In this document: piece by piece, positions 33,775 through 41,994 of the stretch | Layout of the letters: the number at the start of each line of letters is the position of its first letter | How positions within the stretch are numbered: the first letter of the stretch is position 1 | NCBI RefSeq assembly: GCF_900105325.1 | Contig: NZ_FNSU01000004.1 | Coordinates: forward strand, 434,001-498,000 | Direction of reading: 5' to 3' | From: Pseudomonas marginalis | Lineage (GTDB): Bacteria; Pseudomonadota; Gammaproteobacteria; Pseudomonadales; Pseudomonadaceae | DNA: 64,000 nucleotides | The notes under the pieces: model-generated | Told to the model about the DNA's origin: nothing | Database searches by the model: none | What the model saw: only the letters and a program-made list of their open reading frames with translations | Program-made: the position numbers and the translations under genes

Positions 33775-35199
33775 ATGAAGTTGTCCATGCCGCGATTCGA
33801 TCAAGCCCCTGTCTTGGTGGTCGGCGATGTCATGCTCGACCGTTACTGGCATGGCGGTACCTCACGGATTTCCCCTGAGGCGCCGGTACCGGTAGTCAAG
33901 GTCGAGCAAATCGAAGACCGTCCAGGTGGCGCTGCCAACGTTGCCCTCAATATTGCCGCCCTCGGCGCCCCGGCCTCCCTGGTCGGTGTGACCGGCGACG
34001 ACGAAGCCGCCGACAGCCTGGCCAACAGCCTGCGCGGCGCCGGCGTGCGCGCGCTGTTCCAGCGCATTGCCCATCAGCCGACCATCGTCAAGCTGAGGGT
34101 GATGAGCCGTCACCAGCAATTGCTGCGTATCGATTTCGAAGAACCCTTCGCCACCGACGCCCTGGCTCTCAGTGGCCAGGTCGACGCGTTGCTCGAAGGT
34201 ATCAAGGTGCTGGTGTTGTCCGACTACGGCAAAGGCGCCCTGAAGAACCACCAGGAACTGATCCAGGCCGCCAAGGCGCGGAACATTCCGGTACTGGCCG
34301 ATCCCAAGGGCAAGGACTTCTCGATTTATCGAGGTGCCAGCCTGATCACACCGAACCTCAGCGAGTTCGAAGCCATCGTCGGCGGTTGCGCCGATGAGCA
34401 CGACCTGGTGAGCAAAGGCGCGGCACTTATGGCCGACCTTGACCTCGGCGCCTTGCTGGTGACCCGTGGCGAGCACGGCATGACCCTGCTGCGTCCCGGT
34501 CACCCGGCGATGCACCTGCCGGCGCGTGCCCGTGAAGTGTTTGACGTCACCGGTGCCGGTGACACCGTGATTTCCACCCTGGCGGCCTCCATTGCGGCCG
34601 GCGAAGAGTTGCCCCACGCCGTGGCCCTGGCCAACCTGGCGGCGGGCATTGTAGTCGGCAAGCTGGGGACGGCCGCGATCAGCGCGCCTGAACTGCGCCG
34701 TGCGATCCAGCGCTCCGAAGGTTCGGAACGTGGTGTGCTGAGCATCGAGCAATTGCTGCTGGCGATTGACGATGCCCGTGCCCACAACGAAAGCATTGTG
34801 TTCACCAATGGCTGTTTCGACATCCTGCACGCCGGCCATGTGACCTACCTGGAGCAGGCTCGCGCCCAAGGTGATCGGCTGATCGTCGCGGTCAACGATG
34901 ACGCGTCGGTCAGCCGCCTGAAAGGCCCTGGCCGTCCGATCAACAGCGTCGACCGACGCATGGCGGTATTGGCCGGGCTGGGCGCGGTGGATTGGGTGAT
35001 CAGCTTCCCTGAAGCCACCCCGGAAAACCTGCTGGCCCAGGTCAAGCCGGACGTGCTGGTCAAGGGCGGCGACTACTCCGTCGACCAGGTGGTCGGTGCC
35101 GACATCGTCAGTGCCTACGGCGGCAAGGTCAAAGTGCTGGGCCTGGTTGAGAACAGCTCGACCACCGCCATTGTCGAGAAGATTCGCAACAATGAGTAA
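33775..35199 (+). CDS. hldE: Bifunctional heptose-7-phosphate kinase / heptose-1-phosphate adenylyltransferase
   Basis: Makes ADP-heptose, the donor used by WaaC and WaaF. 474 residues. The N-terminal PfkB-type kinase domain has RPGGAANVALN and FDVTGAGDTVISTLA. The C-terminal nucleotidyltransferase domain begins near TNGCFDILHAGH with the HxGH motif. I chose ATG 33775 (MKLSMPRFDQ) because it gives the usual family length; an ATG 18 bases upstream is in frame. It overlaps the epimerase gene by eight bases. Confidence 0.95.
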   Translation: MKLSMPRFDQAPVLVVGDVMLDRYWHGGTSRISPEAPVPVVKVEQIEDRPGGAANVALNIAALGAPASLVGVTGDDEAADSLANSLRGAGVRALFQRIAHQPTIVKLRVMSRHQQLLRIDFEEPFATDALALSGQVDALLEGIKVLVLSDYGKGALKNHQELIQAAKARNIPVLADPKGKDFSIYRGASLITPNLSEFEAIVGGCADEHDLVSKGAALMADLDLGALLVTRGEHGMTLLRPGHPAMHLPARAREVFDVTGAGDTVISTLAASIAAGEELPHAVALANLAAGIVVGKLGTAAISAPELRRAIQRSEGSERGVLSIEQLLLAIDDARAHNESIVFTNGCFDILHAGHVTYLEQARAQGDRLIVAVNDDASVSRLKGPGRPINSVDRRMAVLAGLGAVDWVISFPEATPENLLAQVKPDVLVKGGDYSVDQVVGADIVSAYGGKVKVLGLVENSSTTAIVEKIRNNE

Positions 35200-36127
35200 G
35201 GCTGATCCGTTGGTCCTGATCACCGGTGGCGCGGGCTTCATTGGCTCGCACCTGGTCGATGCGCTGCTTGCCAAGGGCTACGCAGTGCGTGTGCTGGATA
35301 ACCTGTCCACGGGCAAACGCAGCAACCTGCCGCTGGACAACCCGCGCGTCGAGCTGCTCGAGGGGGATGTCGCCGATGCCGGGCTGGTGGCGCGTGCCGC
35401 TGTCGGCGCGACGGCGGTGGTGCACCTGGCGGCGGTCGCTTCGGTGCAGGCTTCGGTGGATGACCCGGTCAGCACGCACCAGAGCAATTTCGTCGGTACC
35501 CTGAATGTCTGCGAAGCCATGCGCAAAGCCGGTGTGAAGCGGGTGGTATTCGCTTCCAGCGCGGCGGTGTATGGCAACAACGGCGAAGGCGCTTCCATTG
35601 ACGAAGAGACCACCAAGGCGCCGTTGACGCCCTATGCCTCGGACAAGTTGGCCGGCGAGCATTACTTCGACTTCTACCGGCGCCAGCATGGCCTGGAGCC
35701 GGTGATTTTCCGCTTCTTCAATATCTTCGGCCCGCGCCAGGATCCGTCATCGCCGTACTCCGGCGTGATCAGCATCTTCAGCGAACGGGCTCAGCAAGGC
35801 CTGCCGATTGCCGTGTTCGGCGATGGCGAGCAGACCCGCGACTTCATGTACGTGGAAGACCTGGTGGACGTGCTGGTGCAGGCCATCGAAGCCCCGGACG
35901 CGCCGTTGGGGGCGATCAACGTCGGCTGGAACCGCACGACTACCCTCAAGCAGGTGCTGCAGGCACTGGAAGAGGCCATTGGTACGTTGCCTGCCGTGAC
36001 TTACGGCCCGGCACGCTCGGGAGACATTCGGCATTCGCGGGCGAATAACCAGCGTTTGCTGGCCAGCTTCAAGCTACCTGAGCCGACCCCGCTGACGGTT
36101 GGCCTGGCGCGGTTGCTCAGAGGCTGA
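35192..36127 (+). CDS. NAD-dependent sugar-nucleotide epimerase/dehydratase
   Basis: Extended short-chain dehydrogenase of 311 residues, of the UDP-glucose/UDP-GalNAc 4-epimerase type. It has the NAD loop TGGAGFIGSH (11-20), Ser122/123 in FASSAAVYG and the catalytic YASDK (Tyr148, Lys152). Translationally coupled to hldE, so it probably supplies a sugar nucleotide for the LPS core or O antigen. Substrate not readable from sequence. Confidence 0.85.
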   Translation: MSKADPLVLITGGAGFIGSHLVDALLAKGYAVRVLDNLSTGKRSNLPLDNPRVELLEGDVADAGLVARAAVGATAVVHLAAVASVQASVDDPVSTHQSNFVGTLNVCEAMRKAGVKRVVFASSAAVYGNNGEGASIDEETTKAPLTPYASDKLAGEHYFDFYRRQHGLEPVIFRFFNIFGPRQDPSSPYSGVISIFSERAQQGLPIAVFGDGEQTRDFMYVEDLVDVLVQAIEAPDAPLGAINVGWNRTTTLKQVLQALEEAIGTLPAVTYGPARSGDIRHSRANNQRLLASFKLPEPTPLTVGLARLLRG

Positions 36128-36136
36128 CTGTTCACC

Positions 36137-36236
36137 TGTAGGAGCGAGCTTGCTCGCGAAGCTCGTCAACGATAACGCGGGTATCCTGATTAAAAGCGGC
36201 GCCCTTGAGTTTTTCGCGAGCAAGCTCGCTCCTACA
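36137..36236. repeat. REPIN (TGTAGGAGCGAGCTTGCTCGCGAA type)
   Basis: Two inverted arms, about 24 bases each, TGTAGGAGCGAGCTTG... at 36137 and its reverse complement ending at 36236, with a roughly 50-base interior. The interior matches, in reverse orientation, that of a second copy at 60630-60730 (shared CGTCAACGATAACGCG). It lies between convergent genes. Confidence 0.9.
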
Positions 36237-36253
36237 GTTATCGAAGCCAGCCC

Positions 36254-37222
36254 TCAGCGGCTGGTTTTTTTCTTTGGCACGATCTTGCGCAGCATCTGGC
36301 GTGCCTTGCCGGTCAGGCGCTTCAATTTCGATTCTTTCTCAGGCTCTGCCAGGCCTTGCTGGCGAAGCCAATCCTTCCAGCGAATGCGCTCGTCGCGCAC
36401 CAGCCAACCTTCCTGCTGGGCGAAGCTTTCCGCCAGGTATAGACCGCGGGTGCTGGCGGGGTAGAGCTGGTCTTTCTTGACGGTGTAGAGCTCGGCGAGC
36501 GGTTGGCCGTCTTTCAGTGGCATCAGGTACAGGTCCGGGCGCTGGCGGTCCAGGCGTGCCACCAGTTGGTCGCCTTCAAGCCGCTCATCTACATGGAACA
36601 GGCTCAGGGATTTGGCTTCCTTCGGCACTTCCAGGCGCAAGTCATAAATCAGTTGCAGCGACGCGGTCGGCACATGCACATAGGCCCGCGGGCGCTCGAT
36701 CAGTTGGGTGGTTGCGCAACGTACCGGGCGTGCGGCCCCTGACAAAGGGCTCAAGCGAAACGGCAAGGCTTCACGGTAATGCAGCGCGGCGGAGTAGGGG
36801 GCAGGCAACCAGGTGTCGTTGAAGCGCCCGCCGAGCCAGCCTTCCGGGGTCTCCAACAGGCATTCCTCGGCAATCTCCTGGATGGCGGTGTGCAGCGGCA
36901 GGTTCAGTTCATGGGCGGGCACGTAGCCGGAGATCAGCTTGAGCACCACATCGCCACGGTCCTGGCGACGCTGGCGCACCAACACCCAGTAATCCTTGTT
37001 TTGCCAGTGCAGGGTCAGGCGCACCGATACGCCGAGGTTGGCCAGTTCCAGGGCGAAGCGTTCGGCATCCGGCACCTCTACCGGCTTGCGCCGTTGCAGG
37101 GTCTGGGCGAAGTTGAGCGGCATACCCACGCCCTGGTAGATCAGGCCTTCGGGGGTGGCTTCGACGTGCAGGGGCAGTGTCTTGAAGTTGCTGGGGTTTT
37201 TTCTTATGAGCGTTCGCGGCAT
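36254..37222 (-). CDS. Conserved hypothetical protein with a degenerate Nudix-like motif
   Basis: 322 residues, at the PA4993 position. I start it at ATG 37222, which has AAGGAG six bases upstream, not at 37264. The stretch IQEIAEECLLETPEGW resembles the REUXEEXGU core of a Nudix box but lacks the leading Gly and the Arg, so hydrolase activity is doubtful. The C-terminus is very basic (SKLKRLTGKARQML... KKKTSR). Homologues are sometimes labelled metal ABC transporter ATPase, which nothing in the sequence supports. Lies 41 bases after the aldo/keto reductase gene. Confidence 0.75.
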   Translation of the reverse strand: MPRTLIRKNPSNFKTLPLHVEATPEGLIYQGVGMPLNFAQTLQRRKPVEVPDAERFALELANLGVSVRLTLHWQNKDYWVLVRQRRQDRGDVVLKLISGYVPAHELNLPLHTAIQEIAEECLLETPEGWLGGRFNDTWLPAPYSAALHYREALPFRLSPLSGAARPVRCATTQLIERPRAYVHVPTASLQLIYDLRLEVPKEAKSLSLFHVDERLEGDQLVARLDRQRPDLYLMPLKDGQPLAELYTVKKDQLYPASTRGLYLAESFAQQEGWLVRDERIRWKDWLRQQGLAEPEKESKLKRLTGKARQMLRKIVPKKKTSR

Positions 37223-37263
37223 GTCGGCTCCTTCTTGCGACGGGGTCGGCCGCGTCGGCGGCA

Positions 37264-38076
37264 TCAGAGTTGACGAATGACCTTGGCAGCGGTCGCCACG
37301 TTATGGGCCAGGTGCAGCGGATTGATGGTCCCGACAATAGCACTGGCGACGCCCGTTTGCGCAAACAACAGCATGAAACTGGCGTGTATTGGATCCATTC
37401 CCGGTTCCAGGCAGACGTGGCCGCTGGCCAGCGCCTTTTTGACCAGGATGCCCTTGCCATGGGCCGCCGCATACTCAATGACGGCTTTTTCCGCCTGTTC
37501 GTTCAGATTGTAGGTGACCATCGCGCAATCACCTTGTTCCAGAGCCTTCACGCCACCTTCGACGGTTTTGCCGGAGAAACCGAAACCGCGAATCTTGCCC
37601 TCTTGTTTCAGCTGCGCGAGGGTCTGGTACACCTCACAGTCGTTGAGGATGTGCAGGTCGTTGCCATCGGAGTGCACCAGCACCAGATCGATAAAATCCG
37701 TTTCAAGTCGTTTCAAGCTGCGTTCGATCGACATCCGTGTATGGGCAGCGCTGAAATCATGGCGGGACAGGCCTTCTTCGAACTCTTCGCCGACCTTGCT
37801 GACAATCACCCAGTCCTGGCGCTGGCCGCGCAGCAGTGGCCCCAGGCGTTCTTCGCTACGCCCGTAGGCGGGTGCGGTATCGATCAGGTTGATGCCCAGC
37901 TGGCGGGCCTGGCGCAGCAACATCCGTGCTTCGTCGTCATCGGGAATGGTGAAGCCGCTGGGGTACTTCACACCCTGGTCGCGGCCCAGCTTGACGGTGC
38001 CGAGGCCGAGCGGCGACACCAGCAGGCCGGTGCTGCCCAAGGGGCGGTGCAGGTCGTGCAGGGTCGGCAGGCTCAT
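37264..38076 (-). CDS. Aldo/keto reductase
   Basis: NADPH-dependent oxidoreductase of 270 residues with a TIM-barrel pattern. It has the catalytic Asp/Tyr in LIDTAPAYGRSEERLG (about 52-67), a Lys in VSKVGEE, and HSDGND in the place of the active-site His. Equivalent to PA4992. Overlaps the FAD oxidoreductase gene by four bases, so the two are coupled; the substrate is unknown. Confidence 0.87.
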   Translation of the reverse strand: MSLPTLHDLHRPLGSTGLLVSPLGLGTVKLGRDQGVKYPSGFTIPDDDEARMLLRQARQLGINLIDTAPAYGRSEERLGPLLRGQRQDWVIVSKVGEEFEEGLSRHDFSAAHTRMSIERSLKRLETDFIDLVLVHSDGNDLHILNDCEVYQTLAQLKQEGKIRGFGFSGKTVEGGVKALEQGDCAMVTYNLNEQAEKAVIEYAAAHGKGILVKKALASGHVCLEPGMDPIHASFMLLFAQTGVASAIVGTINPLHLAHNVATAAKVIRQL

Positions 38077-39248
38077 GGCAACAGTTGCTCCCAGGCTGGT
38101 ACGCCGATGGCGGGTTTTGGCAGGTCGGGCAAAGGCTCCGATGCGCTTGGGCGGATGCCGTCGCGTTCGAGGCTGTTGATCACGCGATCGGCGAAATCCG
38201 GCGCCAGCGCCAGCTTGGTCGGCCAGCCCACCAGCAGGCGGCCCTCTTCGGCGACGAAGGCGTTGTCAGGCCGGCTCAGGCCCGATTGCAGGGGTTCTGC
38301 GCGATCGACCCGTAGCGTGGCCCAGTGGGTCTGGCTCATATCGATCCAGGGCAGCAGGTGCGCCAACTCTTTCCGGGCGGTGGCGATCTGTTCTTCGGGT
38401 GTGCGTGCCACGCCGTCGGCCTCGGCAATGTCGCCGCCCATGTACCACACCCAATTGCCATCGGCAGCCGGGTGCGTGGTGACAGTGATGCGCGGTTTGG
38501 TACCGCCGCCCAGGCAGTGGGCGTACAGCGGCTTCAGGCCTGGGCCCTTGGCGATGATCATATGCAGCGGGCGTTTCTGCATGGCCGGCTGGCTCAGGCC
38601 CAGGGCGGCGAGCAGTTCGGCGGTACCGCCACCGGCGCTCAGGACGATGCGCTGGGCGCGGATTTCGCGGCCATCGACGTTCAAGCCCACCAAGGTGTCG
38701 CCTTCGTAAAGGGGGGCGATATGCTGTCCGGCGAGCAAGCCGTCACCGGCCAGTTGCGCCAGGCGTTCGATCACGCTGGGTACGTCCACCACCAGTTCGG
38801 CCAGGCGATAGACCTTGCCCTTGAAGCCACGGTCTTGCAGGGCTGGCGGCAGGTCGTCGCCCTTGACCTGATCGACACGGCCGCGCACGGCCTTGCTGGC
38901 AAAAAAGCTGGTGAGGTTGCCGGCGATCGTGCCTGGGGACCACAGGTAATGGGCTTGCGAGAGCACGCGCACGCCGGACAGGTCCAGCTCGCCGTCACCG
39001 GCCAGGGCTTCACGCCAGCGGCGCGGCATATCGGCAATCGCTTCGGAGGCGCCGGTGAGGGCGCCGTGCAGGGCGTATTTGGCACCGCCGTGGATAATCC
39101 CCTGGGATTTCACGCTTTGCCCGCCACCTAACGTGGCGCTTTCCACCAGTACCGTGGAAAACCCCTGGCGGCGCAGGCGCGCATTCAGCCAGAGGCCGGC
39201 AACTCCGGCGCCGACAATCAGCACGTCGGTGGAAATAACGGATGGCAT
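38073..39248 (-). CDS. FAD-dependent oxidoreductase (DAO family)
   Basis: 391-residue protein with an N-terminal dinucleotide-binding loop VLIVGAGVAGLWLNARLRRQG and, near the end, AEEGRLLVGWPTKLALAPDFADRVI, as in glycine oxidase/D-amino-acid dehydrogenase relatives. Equivalent to PA4991. First gene of the three-gene minus-strand set (with the aldo/keto reductase and the Nudix-like protein). Confidence 0.87.
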   Translation of the reverse strand: MPSVISTDVLIVGAGVAGLWLNARLRRQGFSTVLVESATLGGGQSVKSQGIIHGGAKYALHGALTGASEAIADMPRRWREALAGDGELDLSGVRVLSQAHYLWSPGTIAGNLTSFFASKAVRGRVDQVKGDDLPPALQDRGFKGKVYRLAELVVDVPSVIERLAQLAGDGLLAGQHIAPLYEGDTLVGLNVDGREIRAQRIVLSAGGGTAELLAALGLSQPAMQKRPLHMIIAKGPGLKPLYAHCLGGGTKPRITVTTHPAADGNWVWYMGGDIAEADGVARTPEEQIATARKELAHLLPWIDMSQTHWATLRVDRAEPLQSGLSRPDNAFVAEEGRLLVGWPTKLALAPDFADRVINSLERDGIRPSASEPLPDLPKPAIGVPAWEQLLP

Positions 39249-39303
39249 GGGCGACCTCAGTGTTCAAGACAAGAGGCGCAGTATACAGGCTGTTGAGCAG
39301 CGG

Positions 39304-39639
39304 TCAGTGCCCTGCGGTTTTCGAGAACAACTGGATGACCACCACGCCCAGCACAATCAGGCCCATCCCCAACATTGCCGGGAGGTCCAGCTTCTGCCCA
39401 TAGATAAACAGCGCGGCAATGCTCACCATCACGATGCCCATCCCGGCCCATACCGCATAGGCCACGCCGACGGGCACGGTACGCACCACCAGGGTCAGCA
39501 TCCAGAACGCCACGCCGTAGCCGACGATCACCAGCAACAGCGGGATGGGAGTACTCCAGCCCTTGATGGCTTTCATGGAAACGGTAGCGATCACTTCCGA
39601 GCAGATGGCAATAGCCAGGTAGCAGTAGGCGGCGTTCAT
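39304..39639 (-). CDS. emrE: Small multidrug resistance (SMR) efflux protein
   Basis: 111 residues, four membrane helices. The essential membrane glutamate is present in CSEVIATVSMKA (Glu15, equivalent to Glu14 of E. coli EmrE), along with the GMGIV and AYAVWAG motifs of helix 3 and its approach. Exchanges protons for cationic antiseptics and dyes. I chose ATG 39639 (MNAAYCYLAI) with GAGGA seven bases upstream over an upstream ATG at 39663. Divergent from a LysR gene. Confidence 0.9.
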   Translation of the reverse strand: MNAAYCYLAIAICSEVIATVSMKAIKGWSTPIPLLLVIVGYGVAFWMLTLVVRTVPVGVAYAVWAGMGIVMVSIAALFIYGQKLDLPAMLGMGLIVLGVVVIQLFSKTAGH

Positions 39640-39663
39640 GGGTGAGTCCTCGGTGTAAAGCAA

Positions 39664-39715
39664 TCTGATAAGGCCGGCATTCTAGAGTTTTATCAGATGG
39701 GGTAAAGTCATTACC
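39664..39715. promoter_or_regulatory. Inverted repeats in the emrE/LysR intergenic region
   Basis: An 8-bp perfect inverted repeat TCTGATAA (39664-39671) / TTATCAGA (39690-39697) is followed by the dyad GGTAA-AGTCA-TTACC (39701-39715). TCAGATGGG also recurs at 39694 and 39727. This is a plausible LysR binding region controlling emrE and the regulator itself. Confidence 0.5.
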
Positions 39716-39741
39716 TATCCGAAATTCAGATGGGTTGTGGG

Positions 39742-40632
39742 ATGAGCATGCAATGGAACCTGGAACAGATGCGTTTGTTTGTCAGCGTCGCCGAGCAGCG
39801 TTCGTTTTCAGCGGTGGCGCGCGGGCAGCGCAAGGCGCAATCGGCAGTCAGCAACGCGATTGCGATGCTGGAGACCGACCTTGGCGTGAGCCTGTTCGAG
39901 CGTAGCAGCGGCCGCCAGCCCAGCCTCACCGAAGCCGGCAGTGTGTTGCTGGAGGAGGCCCGCGAAGTGCTGCGCCAATGTGAGCGCCTCAATGGCCGGG
40001 CACTGTCACTGACCCGCGGTGAAGAAGCCTGCCTGCGCCTGGCCCAGGATGAAGCGATGTTGTTCCAGCCGGTACTCGACAGCCTTGAGGCATTGGCGGG
40101 GCGATACCCGTTGCTGGAAGTACAACTGTCCAGCGCCGCCCAGGGCGATGTGGCGCGCAAGTTGGTGGAGCGCCAGGCCGACCTGGGCCTGCTGTTCTAT
40201 CACGACCAGATCCCCGAAGCCTTGGAGCGGCGGGTGGTAGGCAGCGTGGAGATGGTCACGGTGTGCGGCGTGAACCACCCGTTGGCCAAGGAGCCCTACG
40301 TGACGTGCCAGCACCTGGCCCAGTTTCGCCAGTTGTTGATGTCGACCCAGACCAGTGTCTACCCCGGCAGCGAAGCGGCCAGCCCGTTGGTGTGGCGTGC
40401 CGACAGTTTCTACGTACTGGCCGAATGGCTGATGAGCGGCCTGGGCTGGGCGTGGCTGCCACGGCATATCGTGCAATACCCGACCTATCAGCAGCAGATG
40501 GTGGAATTGGACAGCGAATGGACGCCACCGGCCCTGGTGGTGGAGCTGGTCTGGCGGCGCGACGAGCACCTGGGCCCCGCCGCGCGCTTTCTCGCCAAAC
40601 GTTTTGCCGAGTGCTTGCAGGCGATCGACTGA
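39742..40632 (+). CDS. LysR-family transcriptional regulator
   Basis: 296 residues. The N-terminal winged helix-turn-helix is clear (LFVSVAEQRSFSAVARGQRKAQSAVSNAI, first helix then recognition helix) and the rest is a substrate-binding-like effector domain. Equivalent to PA4989. Starts at 39730, 39742 and 39748 are all in frame; I use 39742 on weak ribosome-site grounds. Divergent from emrE, which is its most likely target. Confidence 0.88.
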   Translation: MSMQWNLEQMRLFVSVAEQRSFSAVARGQRKAQSAVSNAIAMLETDLGVSLFERSSGRQPSLTEAGSVLLEEAREVLRQCERLNGRALSLTRGEEACLRLAQDEAMLFQPVLDSLEALAGRYPLLEVQLSSAAQGDVARKLVERQADLGLLFYHDQIPEALERRVVGSVEMVTVCGVNHPLAKEPYVTCQHLAQFRQLLMSTQTSVYPGSEAASPLVWRADSFYVLAEWLMSGLGWAWLPRHIVQYPTYQQQMVELDSEWTPPALVVELVWRRDEHLGPAARFLAKRFAECLQAID

Positions 40633-40655
40633 AAAAGCCGATAAACTCCGCCGCC

Positions 40656-41933
40656 ATGAATAGAACTCTCTACAGCTGTCTGTTTTACCTGGCGCTGCCG
40701 TTGGTGGCCTTACGTCTCTGGTTGCGTGCACGCAAGGCGCCGGCCTATGCCCGGCGCGTCGGCGAGCGGTTTTCCTATGGCTTGCCGGCGATGCAGCCGG
40801 GCGGGATCTGGGTGCATGCGGTATCGGTGGGCGAAAGCATTGCCGCGGCGCCGATGATCCGCGGCTTGTTGGCGCGTTATCCACAGCTGCCGGTCACCGT
40901 CACCTGCATGACACCCACCGGTTCCGAGCGCATCCAGGCGTTGTTCGCCAACGAGCCGCGCATCCAGCATTGCTACCTGCCTTACGATTTGCCCTGTGCA
41001 GCCAAGCGTTTTCTCGATCGTGTACAGCCCCGGCTGGCGGTGATCATGGAGACCGAGTTGTGGCCCAACCATATCCACGCCTGCGCCCGGCGCGGTATTC
41101 CGGTGGCCTTGGCCAATGCGCGGCTGTCGGCGCGTTCGGCCAAGGGCTATGCGCGTTTTGCCAGGCTGACGGCGCCGATGCTATCGGAAATGAGCCTGTT
41201 CGCGGTACAGACCGAGACTGAGGCCCAGCGTTTCCTGAGCCTGGGCGCACGCCCGGAAACCGTCGAAGTCACCGGCTCGATCAAGTTCGACCTGACCATC
41301 GACCCCGAGCTGCCGCTGCGTGCCGCCGTCCTGCGCGAGCAATGGGGCGCCGCTGAGCGCCCGGTGTGGATCGCTGCCAGTACCCACGAAGGCGAAGATG
41401 ACGTGGTGCTGGCGGCCCACCGGCAACTGCTCGAGAGCTATCCCAACGCGCTGCTGATCCTGGTGCCGCGTCATCAGGAGCGCTTCGGCCCGATGTTCGA
41501 GTTGTGCGCGCAACAAGGGTTTGCCACGGTGCGTCGCTCCAGCGGCGAGCCGGTGACCGCGCAAACCTCGGTACTGCTCGGCGATACCATGGGCGAGCTG
41601 TTGTTTCTCTATGCCCTGGCCGACAGCGCCTTTGTCGGTGGCAGCCTGGTCGCGACCGGCGGGCACAACCCGCTGGAACCGGCGGCGCTGGCCAAGCCGG
41701 TGATCATGGGCCCCCATGTGTTCAACTTCCTCGAAATCACCGCGATGATGCGCGAAGCGGGGGCGTTGCGAGAGGTGGAGGACGCAGAAGGGCTGGCCGA
41801 GGCCGTACGCCAGCTGTTCGAACTGCCGCAGGATGCACGCCGCATGGCGCAGGCGGGGCTCAAGGTGATGCAGGCTAATCAGGGGGCGCTTAAGCGCTTG
41901 CTGGATGGTTTGGATAGACTGATAGCTCACTGA
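40656..41933 (+). CDS. waaA: 3-deoxy-D-manno-octulosonic acid (Kdo) transferase
   Basis: Adds Kdo to lipid IVA on the cytoplasmic face of the inner membrane, the first core step. 425 residues with an N-terminal membrane anchor (SCLFYLALPLVALRLWL). It has VHAVSVGESIAA with the putative catalytic Glu60, PTGSERI, ETELWPN, and GGHNPLEPAAL near the donor site. ATG 40656 is the natural start; the open frame upstream is a shadow over the LysR gene. Followed by a REP-type hairpin. Confidence 0.96.
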   Translation: MNRTLYSCLFYLALPLVALRLWLRARKAPAYARRVGERFSYGLPAMQPGGIWVHAVSVGESIAAAPMIRGLLARYPQLPVTVTCMTPTGSERIQALFANEPRIQHCYLPYDLPCAAKRFLDRVQPRLAVIMETELWPNHIHACARRGIPVALANARLSARSAKGYARFARLTAPMLSEMSLFAVQTETEAQRFLSLGARPETVEVTGSIKFDLTIDPELPLRAAVLREQWGAAERPVWIAASTHEGEDDVVLAAHRQLLESYPNALLILVPRHQERFGPMFELCAQQGFATVRRSSGEPVTAQTSVLLGDTMGELLFLYALADSAFVGGSLVATGGHNPLEPAALAKPVIMGPHVFNFLEITAMMREAGALREVEDAEGLAEAVRQLFELPQDARRMAQAGLKVMQANQGALKRLLDGLDRLIAH

Positions 41934-41946
41934 CTTAACACCGTTA

Positions 41947-41986
41947 CCAATGTGGGAGGGTGTAGAACCCTCCCACATTGGTTTTG
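41947..41986. terminator. Bidirectional hairpin between waaA and opmH (REP-type)
   Basis: CCAATGTGGGAGGG (41947-41960) pairs perfectly with CCCTCCCACATTGG (41968-41981) around a 7-base loop and is followed by TTTTG. It sits between two convergent genes. The same TGTGGGAGGG motif recurs at 60600 and 63645, so it belongs to a REP family used as a terminator. Confidence 0.75.
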
Positions 41987-41994
41987 TGGTGTGC

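Noticed and set aside
40263..40656. N-terminal extension of waaA reaching back into the LysR gene
   Set aside because: The residues before ATG 40656 are an out-of-frame reading of the LysR gene; the WaaA N-terminal anchor starts at the internal ATG.
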